NCBI GenBank assembly: GCA_017449745.1
Contig: JAFTFD010000126.1
Location: forward strand, 1-40,247
From: Lachnospiraceae bacterium
GTDB lineage: Bacteria > Bacillota > Clostridia > Lachnospirales > Lachnospiraceae
DNA: 40,247 bases
Reading direction: 5' to 3'
In this document: positions 23,824-32,387 of the stretch, piece by piece
Position numbering within the stretch: the stretch's first letter is position 1
Layout: every line of letters starts with the position of its first letter
Notes under the pieces: model-generated
The model's database searches: none
Told to the model about the DNA's origin: nothing
What the model saw: the letters and a program-made list of their open reading frames with translations, nothing else
Made by a program: the position numbers and the translations under genes

Positions 23824-24753
23824 ATGAATTTTCTAAATATCCGGTATTTTATCGTGATCGCAGAAGAGCAGAGCGTCAGTGCAGCGTCGCGCAAGCTCTT
23901 CGTCTCTCAGCAGGCGCTGAGTGAGCATCTCAAGAAAATGGAAGAAGAAGTGGGTGTTCCCCTGTTCAAACGGACGACGCCGCTGACGATGACGGTTGCA
24001 GGCGAATGTCTCTATGAGGGCGGAAAACGGATCCTGTCGGACTATGACCGCATGATCAACAATATCCGGAACGTGACTTCCACCAGGCGCAGTCATATCT
24101 CCATCGGTATCCCGACATACGCCATACCGCCGTATCTGTCTGAACTCCTGCGCCGCTACCGGGAAAAATATCCCCAATACGAGGCAGATGTCATAAAGCG
24201 GCAGCACTCCGATATCGTCCATAACATGCTGCATGTGGATCTGTATCTGAGCTACCTGCCCATTCATTCCGAGCTGGAGACCGTTCCCATTATTCCCCAT
24301 GACCCTTACTGCGCCGTCTTCCGGGAGACACTCGCGCTGCAGACATACGGACATACCTGGCCCGGGATAAAAGAAAAGCTCCTGCAAAGCGGCGATCTTT
24401 CTCTTGTCTCCTCCATGCCCTTCCTACAGCTGACCGACCGTCTGGGACAGACAACGAGAGACATCGCCCTTGCTCTTGATGAATTTCATATTTCTCCCCG
24501 GTTCGGTTTCTCTTCCGAAAGCGGGGAACTGAACGCGCAGATGTGCCGGCAGGGAACCGGCGTCATGCTGATGCCGCTGAGCATCGCTTCGCGCATTTTC
24601 GCACCGGGTCCCGAGACAGATGACCTTATAATTGCGGAGATTCCCGTGAAATCCTTCGCCCCAATGCTGGCTGTGTGCTATGAAAAAGGGAAACATCTGC
24701 ACCTTGCCGAGATCAGCTTTATCAATGAGATGCGGGAAATGTTTGCGGAATGA
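23824..24753 (+). CDS. LysR-type transcriptional regulator
   Basis: A 309-residue protein with the N-terminal winged helix-turn-helix of LysR regulators (residues 1-60: FIVIAEEQSVSAASRKLFVSQ, QQALSEHLKKMEEEVGVPLF) and a C-terminal effector domain starting near residue 90 (SHISIGIPTYAIPPYLSELL). LysR proteins are usually tetramers that sense a pathway metabolite and control a divergent operon. Here the divergent unit is the importer-2/lactonase/PhlG-like series, with a candidate operator at 23122-23145. The ATG at 23824 follows GGGGTAAGAT. Whether it controls the whole 22-kb series or only its first genes is unknown. Confidence 0.92.
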   Translation: MNFLNIRYFIVIAEEQSVSAASRKLFVSQQALSEHLKKMEEEVGVPLFKRTTPLTMTVAGECLYEGGKRILSDYDRMINNIRNVTSTRRSHISIGIPTYAIPPYLSELLRRYREKYPQYEADVIKRQHSDIVHNMLHVDLYLSYLPIHSELETVPIIPHDPYCAVFRETLALQTYGHTWPGIKEKLLQSGDLSLVSSMPFLQLTDRLGQTTRDIALALDEFHISPRFGFSSESGELNAQMCRQGTGVMLMPLSIASRIFAPGPETDDLIIAEIPVKSFAPMLAVCYEKGKHLHLAEISFINEMREMFAE

Positions 24754-24760
24754 AGGAGGG

Positions 24761-24832
24761 ATGAGACAGGGGGTCAGGTGAGACACGGGGCAAAGTGCCT
24801 GTCCCCGTGTCTCACCTGACCCCCTGTCTCAT
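24761..24832. repeat. Long perfect inverted repeat (30-bp arms) between convergent genes
   Basis: The arms 24761-24790 and 24803-24832 are perfect complements around the 12-base loop CAAAGTGCCTGT. The element starts seven bases after the LysR stop and ends exactly before the stop codon of the convergent metallo-hydrolase gene. Its sequence (GAGACAGGGGGTCAGG, GAGACACGGGG) recalls the GGGACA palindromes at 1539 and 15901. It could terminate both transcripts by its hairpin, although T runs are absent. Confidence 0.85.
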
Positions 24833-25648
24833 TTATCTGTGAATCCGCTCCGGCGTATACTCGATGGAAGTCCCTTCATACTCATAAATGTATGTGACGT
24901 TTCCCATCCTCTCGTTCTTTTCGCCTTCCGCGCCGTCCAGGATCGCCTTCGCGCAGGCGATCTTGCGCTCCAGCAGCTCCGGTGCGCTGTCATTCGGACG
25001 ATGGCCGGAGAGAAGGCGCGTCGGATTTTTCTCCCTGAGCTTTAACAGCGACTCGTACAGATCCTCCACGGTGGACGAGTTCCACTCGCGAAGCGCCGTT
25101 GTCATGGGCTGGACATTATCGCCGGTAAAAACAGTGCCGGTAGCAATGTCTATTACAAACATGCTGCCATGAGTATGCCCCGGCGCAAACATCAGCTCCA
25201 GTTCGCGTCCCCCGAGATCTATGATCTGCCCGTCCTCGGCATCGACCGGCTCCGGTCCCTGGGGCTGCAGCTTTTCTGCCCATTTTTCACCGCCCGGCAT
25301 ACGCGCGACATCCTGCCTGCGGAATTCCAGCGTTGTCATCTGTTCAAAAACATCCCTGTCTGAGGGATTGATCAGGGCGGGAGCAAACTCCGCGTTTCCG
25401 CCCGCATGATCCGGATGCCCGTGTGTGTTGATCACTATGACCGGAAGATCCGTGATCTGCTTAACAACATCCGCGATGGAACCGATCCCCATCCCTGTAT
25501 CGATCAGGGCAGCCCTTTCCATGCCGATGACGACATACTGCTGAAACCCCACCGGCGGACTGGCAATGTTATAAATACCGTCTCCGAGATCTTTCCACTC
25601 GGCTCTCTCCATCATCGGCGGCATATGCGGTTTTTTGTGTCCCTCCAT
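24833..25648 (-). CDS. Metallo-beta-lactamase-fold hydrolase
   Basis: A 271-residue protein with the zinc motif THGHPDHAGG at about residues 75-84, further ligands in FAPGHTHGSMFVID and FTGDNVQP, and a late HRP segment, as in MBL-fold hydrolases. The family covers glyoxalase II, lactonases, arylsulfatases and many others; I cannot choose. It has no signal peptide. GGAGGT lies seven bases before the ATG at 25648 (MEGHKKPHMPP), so the upstream ATG at 25663 is rejected. The His/Met/Pro-rich N-terminus (GHKKPHMPPMM) is unusual. It is convergent with lysR and separated from the exporter genes upstream by a terminator at 25745-25781. Confidence 0.85.
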   Translation of the reverse strand: MEGHKKPHMPPMMERAEWKDLGDGIYNIASPPVGFQQYVVIGMERAALIDTGMGIGSIADVVKQITDLPVIVINTHGHPDHAGGNAEFAPALINPSDRDVFEQMTTLEFRRQDVARMPGGEKWAEKLQPQGPEPVDAEDGQIIDLGGRELELMFAPGHTHGSMFVIDIATGTVFTGDNVQPMTTALREWNSSTVEDLYESLLKLREKNPTRLLSGHRPNDSAPELLERKIACAKAILDGAEGEKNERMGNVTYIYEYEGTSIEYTPERIHR

Positions 25649-25744
25649 CTGATGTACCTCCATGAAAGATCAGCAGAAAACGCCCTCGCGTATTTCCGCT
25701 GTGCATGCCTGCGCACTATGTGCTTCGGCATCATTGGAAAAGTG

Positions 25745-25781
25745 AAAAATAAGGACAGCTCAGTCTGTAATCTGAACTGTC
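25745..25781 (-). terminator. Terminator of the exporter operon
   Basis: On the minus strand GACAGTTCAG (25772-25781) pairs with CTGAGCTGTC (25754-25763) with one G-U pair, loop of eight, followed by CTTATTTTT. It lies about 110 bases after the stop of the second exporter gene. The rest of the 245-base gap (25649-25892) shows nothing else I can name. Confidence 0.7.
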
Positions 25782-25892
25782 ACTATTTTACTACAGGCTC
25801 CTGTCGGACTTTCAAATCCCGATTCCCCGGATATATTCCAAAACAGATAGAATCTTCAGGATCTTCTGCTCCTGCCAATGCCGGTCCTGCAT

Positions 25893-27728
25893 TTACGTCG
25901 CAAGCCCTGCAAACTGCGTCATGTAAAGATCATAATATTTACCGCGCTTTTCCAGAAGCGCTTCGTGGCTGCCGCTCTCGGCAATGCGTCCGTGATCCAT
26001 GACGATGATCTGGTCGGCATCCCGGATCGTTGAGAGCCGGTGCGCGATGATCAGGCATGTCCTGCCCTGCATCAGCTGTGCCATGCCGTCCTGGATATAT
26101 TTTTCAGTGCGGGTATCGACGCTCGATGTCGCTTCGTCCAGGATCAGGATCTGCGGATGCGACAGGAAGGCGCGCCCGATCGCAAGAAGCTGGCGCTGCC
26201 CCTGGGAGAGGCCTGCGCCTGATCCCGAAAGGACTGTGTCATATCCGTCCGCAAGCGCGCGGATCACCCTGTCGCACCTGGTCCGCTTCACTGCATTCTC
26301 CAGCGCCTGCTCAGAAATATCCGGCTGCGCGTAGGTCAGATTCGCCCTGACCGTATCGGAAAACAGAACTGTGTCCTGCAGGACAATGCCGATCTGGTTC
26401 CGAAGATCTTTCAGGGCAAGATCCCGGATGTTTTTCCCGTCGAGCAGGATCTCTCCGCTGTCGATATCGTAAAAACGCATCAGCAGATTGATGATTGTGG
26501 TCTTGCCGCTTCCGGTAGATCCGACCAGGGCGATCTTCTTCCCGGATTCTATTTTCAGGGAGAAATCGGAGATGATCTGCTTTCCCGGCACATAAGAGAA
26601 ATTCACATTCTTAAATTCGATAACACCTTCCGCATCTTCTGTGATTTTCTCACCTTCCAGATCTTCAGGAGCTTCATCCAGTACGGCAAAAATACGCTCG
26701 GCGCCGGCCAGTGCCGTCAGGATCTGCCCGTAGAGCTGCGCCAGTTCGTTGATCGGCCTTGAAAACTGCTTTGCGTAAATGATAAAAGCGGAAATGACGC
26801 CGACGGAAATATATCCCTGCAGGGCAAACCATGCGCCAAAAACGGCAACGACAACAAACGAGACGTTGTTGAACATATTCATGACCGGTCCCATGCTGCC
26901 GCCGATCGTCTCCGCGATGATGCCCGTTCTGGTGAGATCGTCAGCCGTTTTGACAAAATCCGTGATTACCTTGTCCTGCAGATTATAAGCCGTGACCGTA
27001 CGGCAGTTGGTCACCATCTCCTCGACCGTGCCGTTAAGCGAACCGAGCAGTGCCTGCCTTCTGACATAATAGCGCCGCATGTATTTGGTCAGAATTTTCG
27101 TGACAATAAGGGTCAGGATGACCGTCGAGCAGGTAAGGAGTCCCAATGCCGCGTTATACCACAGCATCATCATTACGGTTCCGATCAGGGTCAGAATTCC
27201 GGAGAACATGGAACTGATCGACTGGGAGATGACATTGGAGATATTATCAGCATCGTTGGTCATCCTGCTGATCAGGTCGCCGTGCGAGTTTGCGTCCGTA
27301 TAGCTGATCGGCAGATAAACGATCCTTGAGAACAGGTCGGATCGGATCTTCCCCGTCATCTTCTGGCTAAGGACCGCGCTTAAGTACCCCTGTGCCAGCA
27401 TGGACGCCCCGTACAGCAGATACATTGCCAGCATGATCAGGAGAAAATGCGGCACCGCGTCAAATTCCTTTCCGACGATCGCGTCGATGGCGCTGCTCTG
27501 ATAGCGAGGCGCCAGCACAGTACCGACAACTCCGACAACAACCAGGATCATCAGTGCGGCGAGTTCCCCGCGGAATTCGAGAAAATAGCCCAGAAGCCTG
27601 ATCAGCGTCTTTTTCCTGTCTTTTGGCTTTTCCACCGGTGCACCACGTCCTGCCATCGGTCCTCTGCCAAAGCCGCGCTGCACGGTAGTTGATTTATAAG
27701 AAGATGCTCCGCTGCCCTGCTGGCTCAT
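25893..27728 (-). CDS. ABC exporter half-transporter with canonical ATPase (heterodimer subunit)
   Basis: A 611-residue protein: Gln/Ser/Gly-rich N-terminal tail with GRGPMAGRG, six transmembrane helices (ABC_membrane domain, about residues 45-330), then an ATPase with Walker A GSTGSGKTT, signature LSQGQRQLLAIGRA and Walker B ILILDEATSSVD containing the catalytic Glu. The ATG at 27728 overlaps the TGA of the other subunit (ATGA), and AAGGAGG precedes it, so the longer frame to 27782 is rejected. With the upstream partner it should form a heterodimeric multidrug/lipid-type exporter like BmrCD, LmrCD or TM287/288. This is the subunit that keeps the consensus catalytic residues. Confidence 0.92.
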   Translation of the reverse strand: MSQQGSGASSYKSTTVQRGFGRGPMAGRGAPVEKPKDRKKTLIRLLGYFLEFRGELAALMILVVVGVVGTVLAPRYQSSAIDAIVGKEFDAVPHFLLIMLAMYLLYGASMLAQGYLSAVLSQKMTGKIRSDLFSRIVYLPISYTDANSHGDLISRMTNDADNISNVISQSISSMFSGILTLIGTVMMMLWYNAALGLLTCSTVILTLIVTKILTKYMRRYYVRRQALLGSLNGTVEEMVTNCRTVTAYNLQDKVITDFVKTADDLTRTGIIAETIGGSMGPVMNMFNNVSFVVVAVFGAWFALQGYISVGVISAFIIYAKQFSRPINELAQLYGQILTALAGAERIFAVLDEAPEDLEGEKITEDAEGVIEFKNVNFSYVPGKQIISDFSLKIESGKKIALVGSTGSGKTTIINLLMRFYDIDSGEILLDGKNIRDLALKDLRNQIGIVLQDTVLFSDTVRANLTYAQPDISEQALENAVKRTRCDRVIRALADGYDTVLSGSGAGLSQGQRQLLAIGRAFLSHPQILILDEATSSVDTRTEKYIQDGMAQLMQGRTCLIIAHRLSTIRDADQIIVMDHGRIAESGSHEALLEKRGKYYDLYMTQFAGLAT

Positions 27729-29539
27729 GCTGCGCCTCCTTCTCCGAGCTGTGACTCGTAAATTGCCATATAAGCGGGACACCTGCTCATCAGTTCATCA
27801 TGTGTTCCGCAGTCCAGGATCCGTCCGTCATCTATGACAGCGATCCTGTCCGCATTCTGTACGGATACGATCCTCTGCGCGATGATGATCTTTGTTACAT
27901 CGCGGTATTTCTCGCGCAGCTTCTTCTGAAGAGCTGCCTCTGTGCCAAAATCTAGAGCGCTGGTAGCATCGTCGAGAATCAGGACATCGGCATTCTTCAG
28001 CAGGGCTCTGCTGATGGCCACGCGCTGGCGCTGGCCGCCGGAAAGACTCATGCCTGCCTCCGCCACAAAAGTGTCATACCCTTCCCTCTGCTGAAGAATG
28101 AACTCCTCCGCCTGCGCATTGCGGGCTGCCTCCCGGATCTCCTCTTCCGAAGCATCCGGGCGCCCGATGGAAATATTCTCCCGGATCGTGGCGGAAAACA
28201 GTTCTGATTTCTGCAGAACTATGGCGATGCGGCTGCGCAGATCCTCAAGCTTATACTCTCTGACATCATGTCCGCCGACCTCCACCGTACCTTCCGCCGC
28301 ATCATAGAAGCGGGGAATCAGATTGACGATGGAGCTCTTGCCGCACCCGGTTTCGCCGATCAGGGCCAGTGTCTCTCCAGGAGCAATATCGAGGCAGATA
28401 TCGTGAAGGACCTGCGTCCTGTGACCTGGATAGCTAAAGCTCACATTTCTGAACGTGACCCTGCCGCGGTTTTCATTCCGAAGGCTGCCCGCTGTTATCT
28501 TCTTGGCCGGCTCCTTATCCGATCCGGATTCCTTTTTCTCCAGGGTACCTGCCCTGGCAGGGATTCCTGCGCCATCCCGGATCTCGGATTCCGACGTCAG
28601 GACTTCTTTCAGACGTTTCGAAGAGGTAATGCCTCTTGTCAGGTTCTGGAACAGCATGGCGAGCATCATCATTCCGTTCAGGATCTGCGTCAGATAGGTC
28701 ACGGCTGCCATTACCGTACCGGGCGCTGTCCTTCCCGCCTGTACGCCGAAAGCACCGATCTGAATAATGGCAACTGTCGCTATATTCAGAATGATATTCA
28801 TCACAGGCCGCATCATCGCAATCAGTACAAGAACTCGTCTCTGCGTATCCATGAGGTCCTGATTCGACTTTTCGAACCGTTCCTCTTCTCTCTCCTCCTG
28901 TACGAATGACTTGACTACGCGGGCGCCCGCAATATTTTCCTGCACTACATTGTTCATCCTGTCGAGCCGCCGCTGCAGCAGATCGAACAGAGGATTGGCC
29001 TTCCACAGAACAATACCGATCTCGACCAGGATCAGCGGAAGCGACACGGCAATGACAATGCGGAAGTCGGCGTCCAGACTTACGAGCGCAATGCTCCCCG
29101 CAATAAAAAACATCATGCACCGCACGAAGCCCCGCATCAGCTGCTGGATCATGTTCTGGACCTGCGTTACGTCGCTCGTGATCCTCGTGATCAGGGAACC
29201 CACGGAGAACTTGTCCGTCTGGGAAAAAGAGAAATGCATGATCCTGCGGAAGCAGTCCTTTCGGATATCGTTTCCGAAATTCTGGGCGCACAAATTGGAA
29301 AAAACGCCGCACAGCACGCCGCAGAGACCGCCCAGTATGACGACCAGTATCATTTTTATTCCGACACTTGTTACGATGGAAAGATCAGGCACACCGCCGT
29401 TATTCAGCCCGAGTATCCCGTTGTCCACGATCACTTCCATCATTCTCGGCTGGTACAGATCAACGCTGACCTCGCCCACCATGAACAGTGCTGCGAGAAT
29501 GGCGATATACCAGTATTTTTCCATGTATCTGATGATCAC
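27725..29539 (-). CDS. ABC exporter half-transporter with degenerate catalytic Glu (heterodimer subunit)
   Basis: A 604-residue half-transporter: six transmembrane helices in the first 310 residues, then a variable linker (about residues 330-365, Lys/Glu-rich), then an ATPase with Walker A GETGCGKSS, signature LSGGQRQRVAISRA and Walker B VLILDDATSALD. The second Asp replaces the catalytic Glu, as in the degenerate site of heterodimeric exporters. Translation starts at GTG 29539, which overlaps the marR TGA as GTGA; GGGAGGT lies seven bases upstream. The next residues MIIRYMEKYWY lead directly into helix one. The operon order marR-ABC-ABC is typical of drug-responsive exporters. Confidence 0.92.
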   Translation of the reverse strand: MIIRYMEKYWYIAILAALFMVGEVSVDLYQPRMMEVIVDNGILGLNNGGVPDLSIVTSVGIKMILVVILGGLCGVLCGVFSNLCAQNFGNDIRKDCFRRIMHFSFSQTDKFSVGSLITRITSDVTQVQNMIQQLMRGFVRCMMFFIAGSIALVSLDADFRIVIAVSLPLILVEIGIVLWKANPLFDLLQRRLDRMNNVVQENIAGARVVKSFVQEEREEERFEKSNQDLMDTQRRVLVLIAMMRPVMNIILNIATVAIIQIGAFGVQAGRTAPGTVMAAVTYLTQILNGMMMLAMLFQNLTRGITSSKRLKEVLTSESEIRDGAGIPARAGTLEKKESGSDKEPAKKITAGSLRNENRGRVTFRNVSFSYPGHRTQVLHDICLDIAPGETLALIGETGCGKSSIVNLIPRFYDAAEGTVEVGGHDVREYKLEDLRSRIAIVLQKSELFSATIRENISIGRPDASEEEIREAARNAQAEEFILQQREGYDTFVAEAGMSLSGGQRQRVAISRALLKNADVLILDDATSALDFGTEAALQKKLREKYRDVTKIIIAQRIVSVQNADRIAVIDDGRILDCGTHDELMSRCPAYMAIYESQLGEGGAA

Positions 29540-29967
29540 GGATTACCTCCCTTCCAGTCGCTGAGAAGTTTTTCCATAATTCCGGAAAGCTGCGCTTTTT
29601 CTTCGTTGGACAATATGTCAAACAGATGGCTGTCGTCCTCTTTTGTAAGGCGGTGGTTTTCTTCCCTGAGGGCCTCTCCCTCCGGGGTAAGCTGCAGCAC
29701 CATTCTTCTCTTATCTGCCGGGTCCTGCGTTTTTACGATCAGGCCTTTGTCCTCCAGCTTGCTGACTACCTCGCTGAGCGATCCCTGGCGGATCTTCAGC
29801 ATTTCCTGCATCTCACGCTGGGTCACGGCTCCCCCGTGCCTGTGAATTATGAAGAGTATTCTTTCCTGGGTAGGTTTTTCCCCTCTTCTGCGGTGAAGCT
29901 CTCTGCCCGCAGTGGAGAGCTGCCTGTACAGTATGCTTTCTATAGTCTCGTCTTTAATGTTTTCCAT
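29536..29967 (-). CDS. MarR-family transcriptional regulator of the exporter operon
   Basis: A 143-residue winged-helix protein with the MarR layout: dimerisation helices at both ends, DNA-recognition region QREMQEMLKIRQGSLSEVVSKLEDKGLI, and the wing DPADKRRMVLQLTPEGEAL. It is the first gene of the exporter operon and overlaps the next by GTGA. Its promoter (30069-30098) is bracketed by two identical 14-bp palindromes, so it probably represses itself and the exporter until a ligand binds. AGCAGGA precedes the ATG at 29967. Confidence 0.92.
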   Translation of the reverse strand: MENIKDETIESILYRQLSTAGRELHRRRGEKPTQERILFIIHRHGGAVTQREMQEMLKIRQGSLSEVVSKLEDKGLIVKTQDPADKRRMVLQLTPEGEALREENHRLTKEDDSHLFDILSNEEKAQLSGIMEKLLSDWKGGNP

Positions 29968-30053
29968 AAATATATCCTGCTCTTCCTGTTATGAAACCGG
30001 ATAGCGGAGACCCGCCCTCCGCTTTTCCTGGTCCTGCGAAATACGCAAAATTA

Positions 30054-30067
30054 AATAGGTACCTATT
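30054..30067. promoter_or_regulatory. Operator palindrome O1 of the marR-exporter operon
   Basis: AATAGGTACCTATT is a perfect 14-bp palindrome. It lies immediately downstream of the -10 box on the minus strand and so covers the likely transcription start. An identical copy lies at 30097-30110, 43 bp away centre to centre, about four helical turns. Confidence 0.85.
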
Positions 30068-30068
30068 G

Positions 30069-30098
30069 ATTATAGTGCACAGTCGGTTCTGAAGTCAA
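30069..30098 (-). promoter_or_regulatory. Strong sigma-A promoter of the marR-exporter operon
   Basis: On the minus strand TTGACT (30093-30098), an 18-base spacer and a perfect TATAAT (30069-30074) lie about 100 bases upstream of the marR ATG. The -35 box overlaps operator O2 and the start region overlaps O1, the expected geometry for repression. Confidence 0.85.
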
Positions 30099-30110
30099 TA
30101 GGTACCTATT
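30097..30110. promoter_or_regulatory. Operator palindrome O2 of the marR-exporter operon
   Basis: A second exact copy of AATAGGTACCTATT, overlapping the last two bases of the -35 box and extending upstream. Its outer edge is only 27 bases from the stop of the ceramidase-like gene at 30138. Confidence 0.85.
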
Positions 30111-30137
30111 TATTTTATATTACTCTGTTATGATGTC

Positions 30138-31412
30138 TTACTCAGCCAGAAGCTTTGCGGCGGTCTCGACAAATTTCTCTGCCGCGCCCGGCATGAGCAT
30201 GGAGGACTGGGATTCCCATTTCACCTTGTCGTAGCTTTCCTGATCCGGCATGTATTTCATGCCGCCGTTGATCATGGACATCAGAAGCGTATGCGCGACG
30301 GGGGAAGCTTCCTGCAGCTCCATTTCGGTCCGGCAGTTCGTCTCCGGTTTGCAGGCGACAAATGCGACATCTCCGAGCCGGAATGTCTCTACAGGCATCT
30401 CAGCGGTCTTCCCGTCTGTCTCATAGGTGTATTCCCTGCGCGGGGCAAATTCCATGCGGCCTTTGGTCTCCCAGATATAACTTCCCTTATTCCGCCTGAT
30501 TGCATTACCTTCGGAAACGGTCTCTATGCCCTCAATGATCGCCACAGCATCTGCGGCCATTTCATGTCCGAGTCCATCCACATATCTGAGGCCTTCCGCG
30601 ACACCAAGATCGATGTGCTTTATTTCCCCGTTCTCTATGACATCATACATTGCCATTTTACGGGGGATCTGGTCACCGGCAGCTGCCATGACAAACAGCG
30701 AAGGGGCGCCGTATTTTTCCTCCAGCAGCGTACACATCAGTCCCGGCACATCAGAGCTGACCAGTCTCTCGTTCTCGGACATCTGGGAGTTATCGATCGC
30801 GCATGGCTTGATGCCGTAGCTGATCAGGAATGCAAGAGGCTTTTTCTCAGCATCGGTAAATTTCAGCACCGTCATCTTCCTGTTGGAAGGACCGTCCGGA
30901 TTGATCCCGATCCACCAGCCGAGCTCACTCTCAAAATCGCGGCAGCAGTTCACCCTGCTCTCACCGGTTCCAATGCCCAGATAAGCTTCCCGGATACCGG
31001 CAAGAGTCTGTCCGGCAGCTTCCTCTGTGGCTGTCAGTATTGCCTTATCATACATGCCCTTGAGCTTCTCCTCCGCGGCCTGCTCCTCAGGACTCTTCTC
31101 GACAGCATGCCCGCCAAGACCGATCTTAGGTCCCATAGGCCCGTGCGGTGTCGTAATCGCGTGTGTCATATGGATCCAGACATTCTCTATGTCCACTCCC
31201 AGTATCTGCGCGATCATTTCCCTGCACTGCCGGATCATGGGATCATGCAGCATCACGATCTCATATGCGGCCAGTACGAATCTGCTGCCCTGCTCCATGT
31301 AAAGCACACGGACATGCGGGGCATCGTGGACGCCTTTAAATCCCTCAAAAGGGAACATCTCCTGCGGAAACTCTATAGCTGCGCAGCCAGCGCCTGCCTT
31401 CAGTAAACTCAT
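30138..31412 (-). CDS. Divergent ceramidase-like hydrolase family protein
   Basis: A 424-residue protein with an overall resemblance to the ceramidase-like protein at 6227: N-terminal LLKAGAGCAAIEFP, a THAITTPHG block (residues 83-91) where that protein has HTHSAP, and FVMAAAGDQIPR where it has SGAAGDVNP. The classical ligand pattern is changed, so zinc binding and the reaction are uncertain. No signal peptide or membrane segment is present. AAGGAG precedes the ATG at 31412. It follows the small membrane-anchored protein by 63 bases on the same strand. It could be an amidase acting on a related compound, or a non-enzymatic relative. Confidence 0.55.
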   Translation of the reverse strand: MSLLKAGAGCAAIEFPQEMFPFEGFKGVHDAPHVRVLYMEQGSRFVLAAYEIVMLHDPMIRQCREMIAQILGVDIENVWIHMTHAITTPHGPMGPKIGLGGHAVEKSPEEQAAEEKLKGMYDKAILTATEEAAGQTLAGIREAYLGIGTGESRVNCCRDFESELGWWIGINPDGPSNRKMTVLKFTDAEKKPLAFLISYGIKPCAIDNSQMSENERLVSSDVPGLMCTLLEEKYGAPSLFVMAAAGDQIPRKMAMYDVIENGEIKHIDLGVAEGLRYVDGLGHEMAADAVAIIEGIETVSEGNAIRRNKGSYIWETKGRMEFAPRREYTYETDGKTAEMPVETFRLGDVAFVACKPETNCRTEMELQEASPVAHTLLMSMINGGMKYMPDQESYDKVKWESQSSMLMPGAAEKFVETAAKLLAE

Positions 31413-31475
31413 ATTTTTTCTCCTTCTCTCCTTAAATGCCGCAGTGCGTCAGCACGCAGGCACCATGACGAGACT

Positions 31476-31916
31476 TCATTCCTGCATCAGCACGATCTGC
31501 TCATGGAGGCTCTGTGTCGTTTTTTCACTCTCAATATTGACGACGACATATCTGCCGCTGTCCAGCCTGCAGACGATGCAGCTGCCGATCTTCGGGTTGA
31601 TATACAGATCGTACTCCCCGAATTCATCATTCTGCCAGACACCGCTTTTCTCCCGCGCAGTATCGGTTCCGGAAATGCAGGTGCCGTAATCAACATCACT
31701 GCGCACCTCCGACTCCTCTATCTCATCCCAGACCACCGAGACGGTTTCTCCCACAGTGCTGTTCAGCGTCATTCCCTCACGGCTCAGTTCCACCATGGAG
31801 GCCGGTTCTCCGCTCATGCTCCTGTACACGGTAAAAATAACAATAACCAGCAGGCAGATGGCCAGGTTGGTCCACCAGGCTTTTCTGTTCTGCGCCGAGA
31901 GCTGCTTCTCATCCAT
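31476..31916 (-). CDS. Small membrane-anchored protein, possibly with a PH-like domain
   Basis: A 146-residue protein with one hydrophobic helix near residues 17-32 (LAICLLVIVIFTVYRS) and a C-terminal beta-rich domain containing SGVWQNDEFGEYDLYINPKIGSCIVCRLDSG, a pattern I associate loosely with bacterial PH-like domain proteins of Clostridia. AAGGAGC lies five bases before the ATG at 31916. A candidate promoter lies upstream at 31968-31997. Function unknown. Confidence 0.6.
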   Translation of the reverse strand: MDEKQLSAQNRKAWWTNLAICLLVIVIFTVYRSMSGEPASMVELSREGMTLNSTVGETVSVVWDEIEESEVRSDVDYGTCISGTDTAREKSGVWQNDEFGEYDLYINPKIGSCIVCRLDSGRYVVVNIESEKTTQSLHEQIVLMQE

Positions 31917-31967
31917 GGTTTGCTCCTTCCATATGAACTGTCATTTGTATCAGGGTTACCGTTAATA

Positions 31968-31997
31968 ATTTTAAAATTTACCGGGCGGAAAAATCAA
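31968..31997 (-). promoter_or_regulatory. Possible promoter upstream of the small membrane-anchored protein
   Basis: On the minus strand TTGATT (31992-31997), 18 bases, TAAAAT (31968-31973) in an AT-rich patch between the ferredoxin stop and the ATG at 31916. It would separate this gene and the ceramidase-like gene from the flavoprotein operon. Confidence 0.35.
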
Positions 31998-32078
31998 ATC
32001 AAATTCCGAACGGAGCAATGCACGAATTGAATAACCGCCGTCGTTACATGGGGGCAGGTTCCCCGTGCCGCTGTGTTC

Positions 32079-32387
32079 TCAGACTCCGGGCAGCTTTCCC
32101 CTGGTAAACTCCGTAATGACTCCCGGAACTGTTACGATCTTCCGGTTCATTGGCGCGGAGGACGCTCCGCGGAACGCCGTGATCGGGTACCCGTACATAT
32201 CGTTGACCATTCCCAGGGAACGCCCCCGGCAGTTGAGATAACACTGCCCACAGCTCTGGCAGTTTTCCGGATAGGCCAGCACGGATTTGTGAGCCCCTTC
32301 GTTAAAATAAAATACATCGCACGGGCATATATCCACGCAGTTCCTGCAGCCTATGCATTTGTTCAGATCCAGCCTTATTACACTCAT
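32079..32387 (-). CDS. 2[4Fe-4S] ferredoxin-type protein, partner of the second flavoprotein
   Basis: A 102-residue protein with cluster motifs C11-x2-C14-x2-C17-x3-C21-P and C43-x2-C46-x2-C49-x3-C53; the last Cys is followed by Arg and not the usual Pro, and an extra Cys stands at 23. The first 60 residues closely match the ferredoxin at 1592; the added 30-residue tail (NRKIVTVPGVITEFTRGKLPGV) is unique to this copy. Its ATG overlaps the flavoprotein TGA (ATGA), the same coupling as in the first pair. Confidence 0.87.
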   Translation of the reverse strand: MSVIRLDLNKCIGCRNCVDICPCDVFYFNEGAHKSVLAYPENCQSCGQCYLNCRGRSLGMVNDMYGYPITAFRGASSAPMNRKIVTVPGVITEFTRGKLPGV

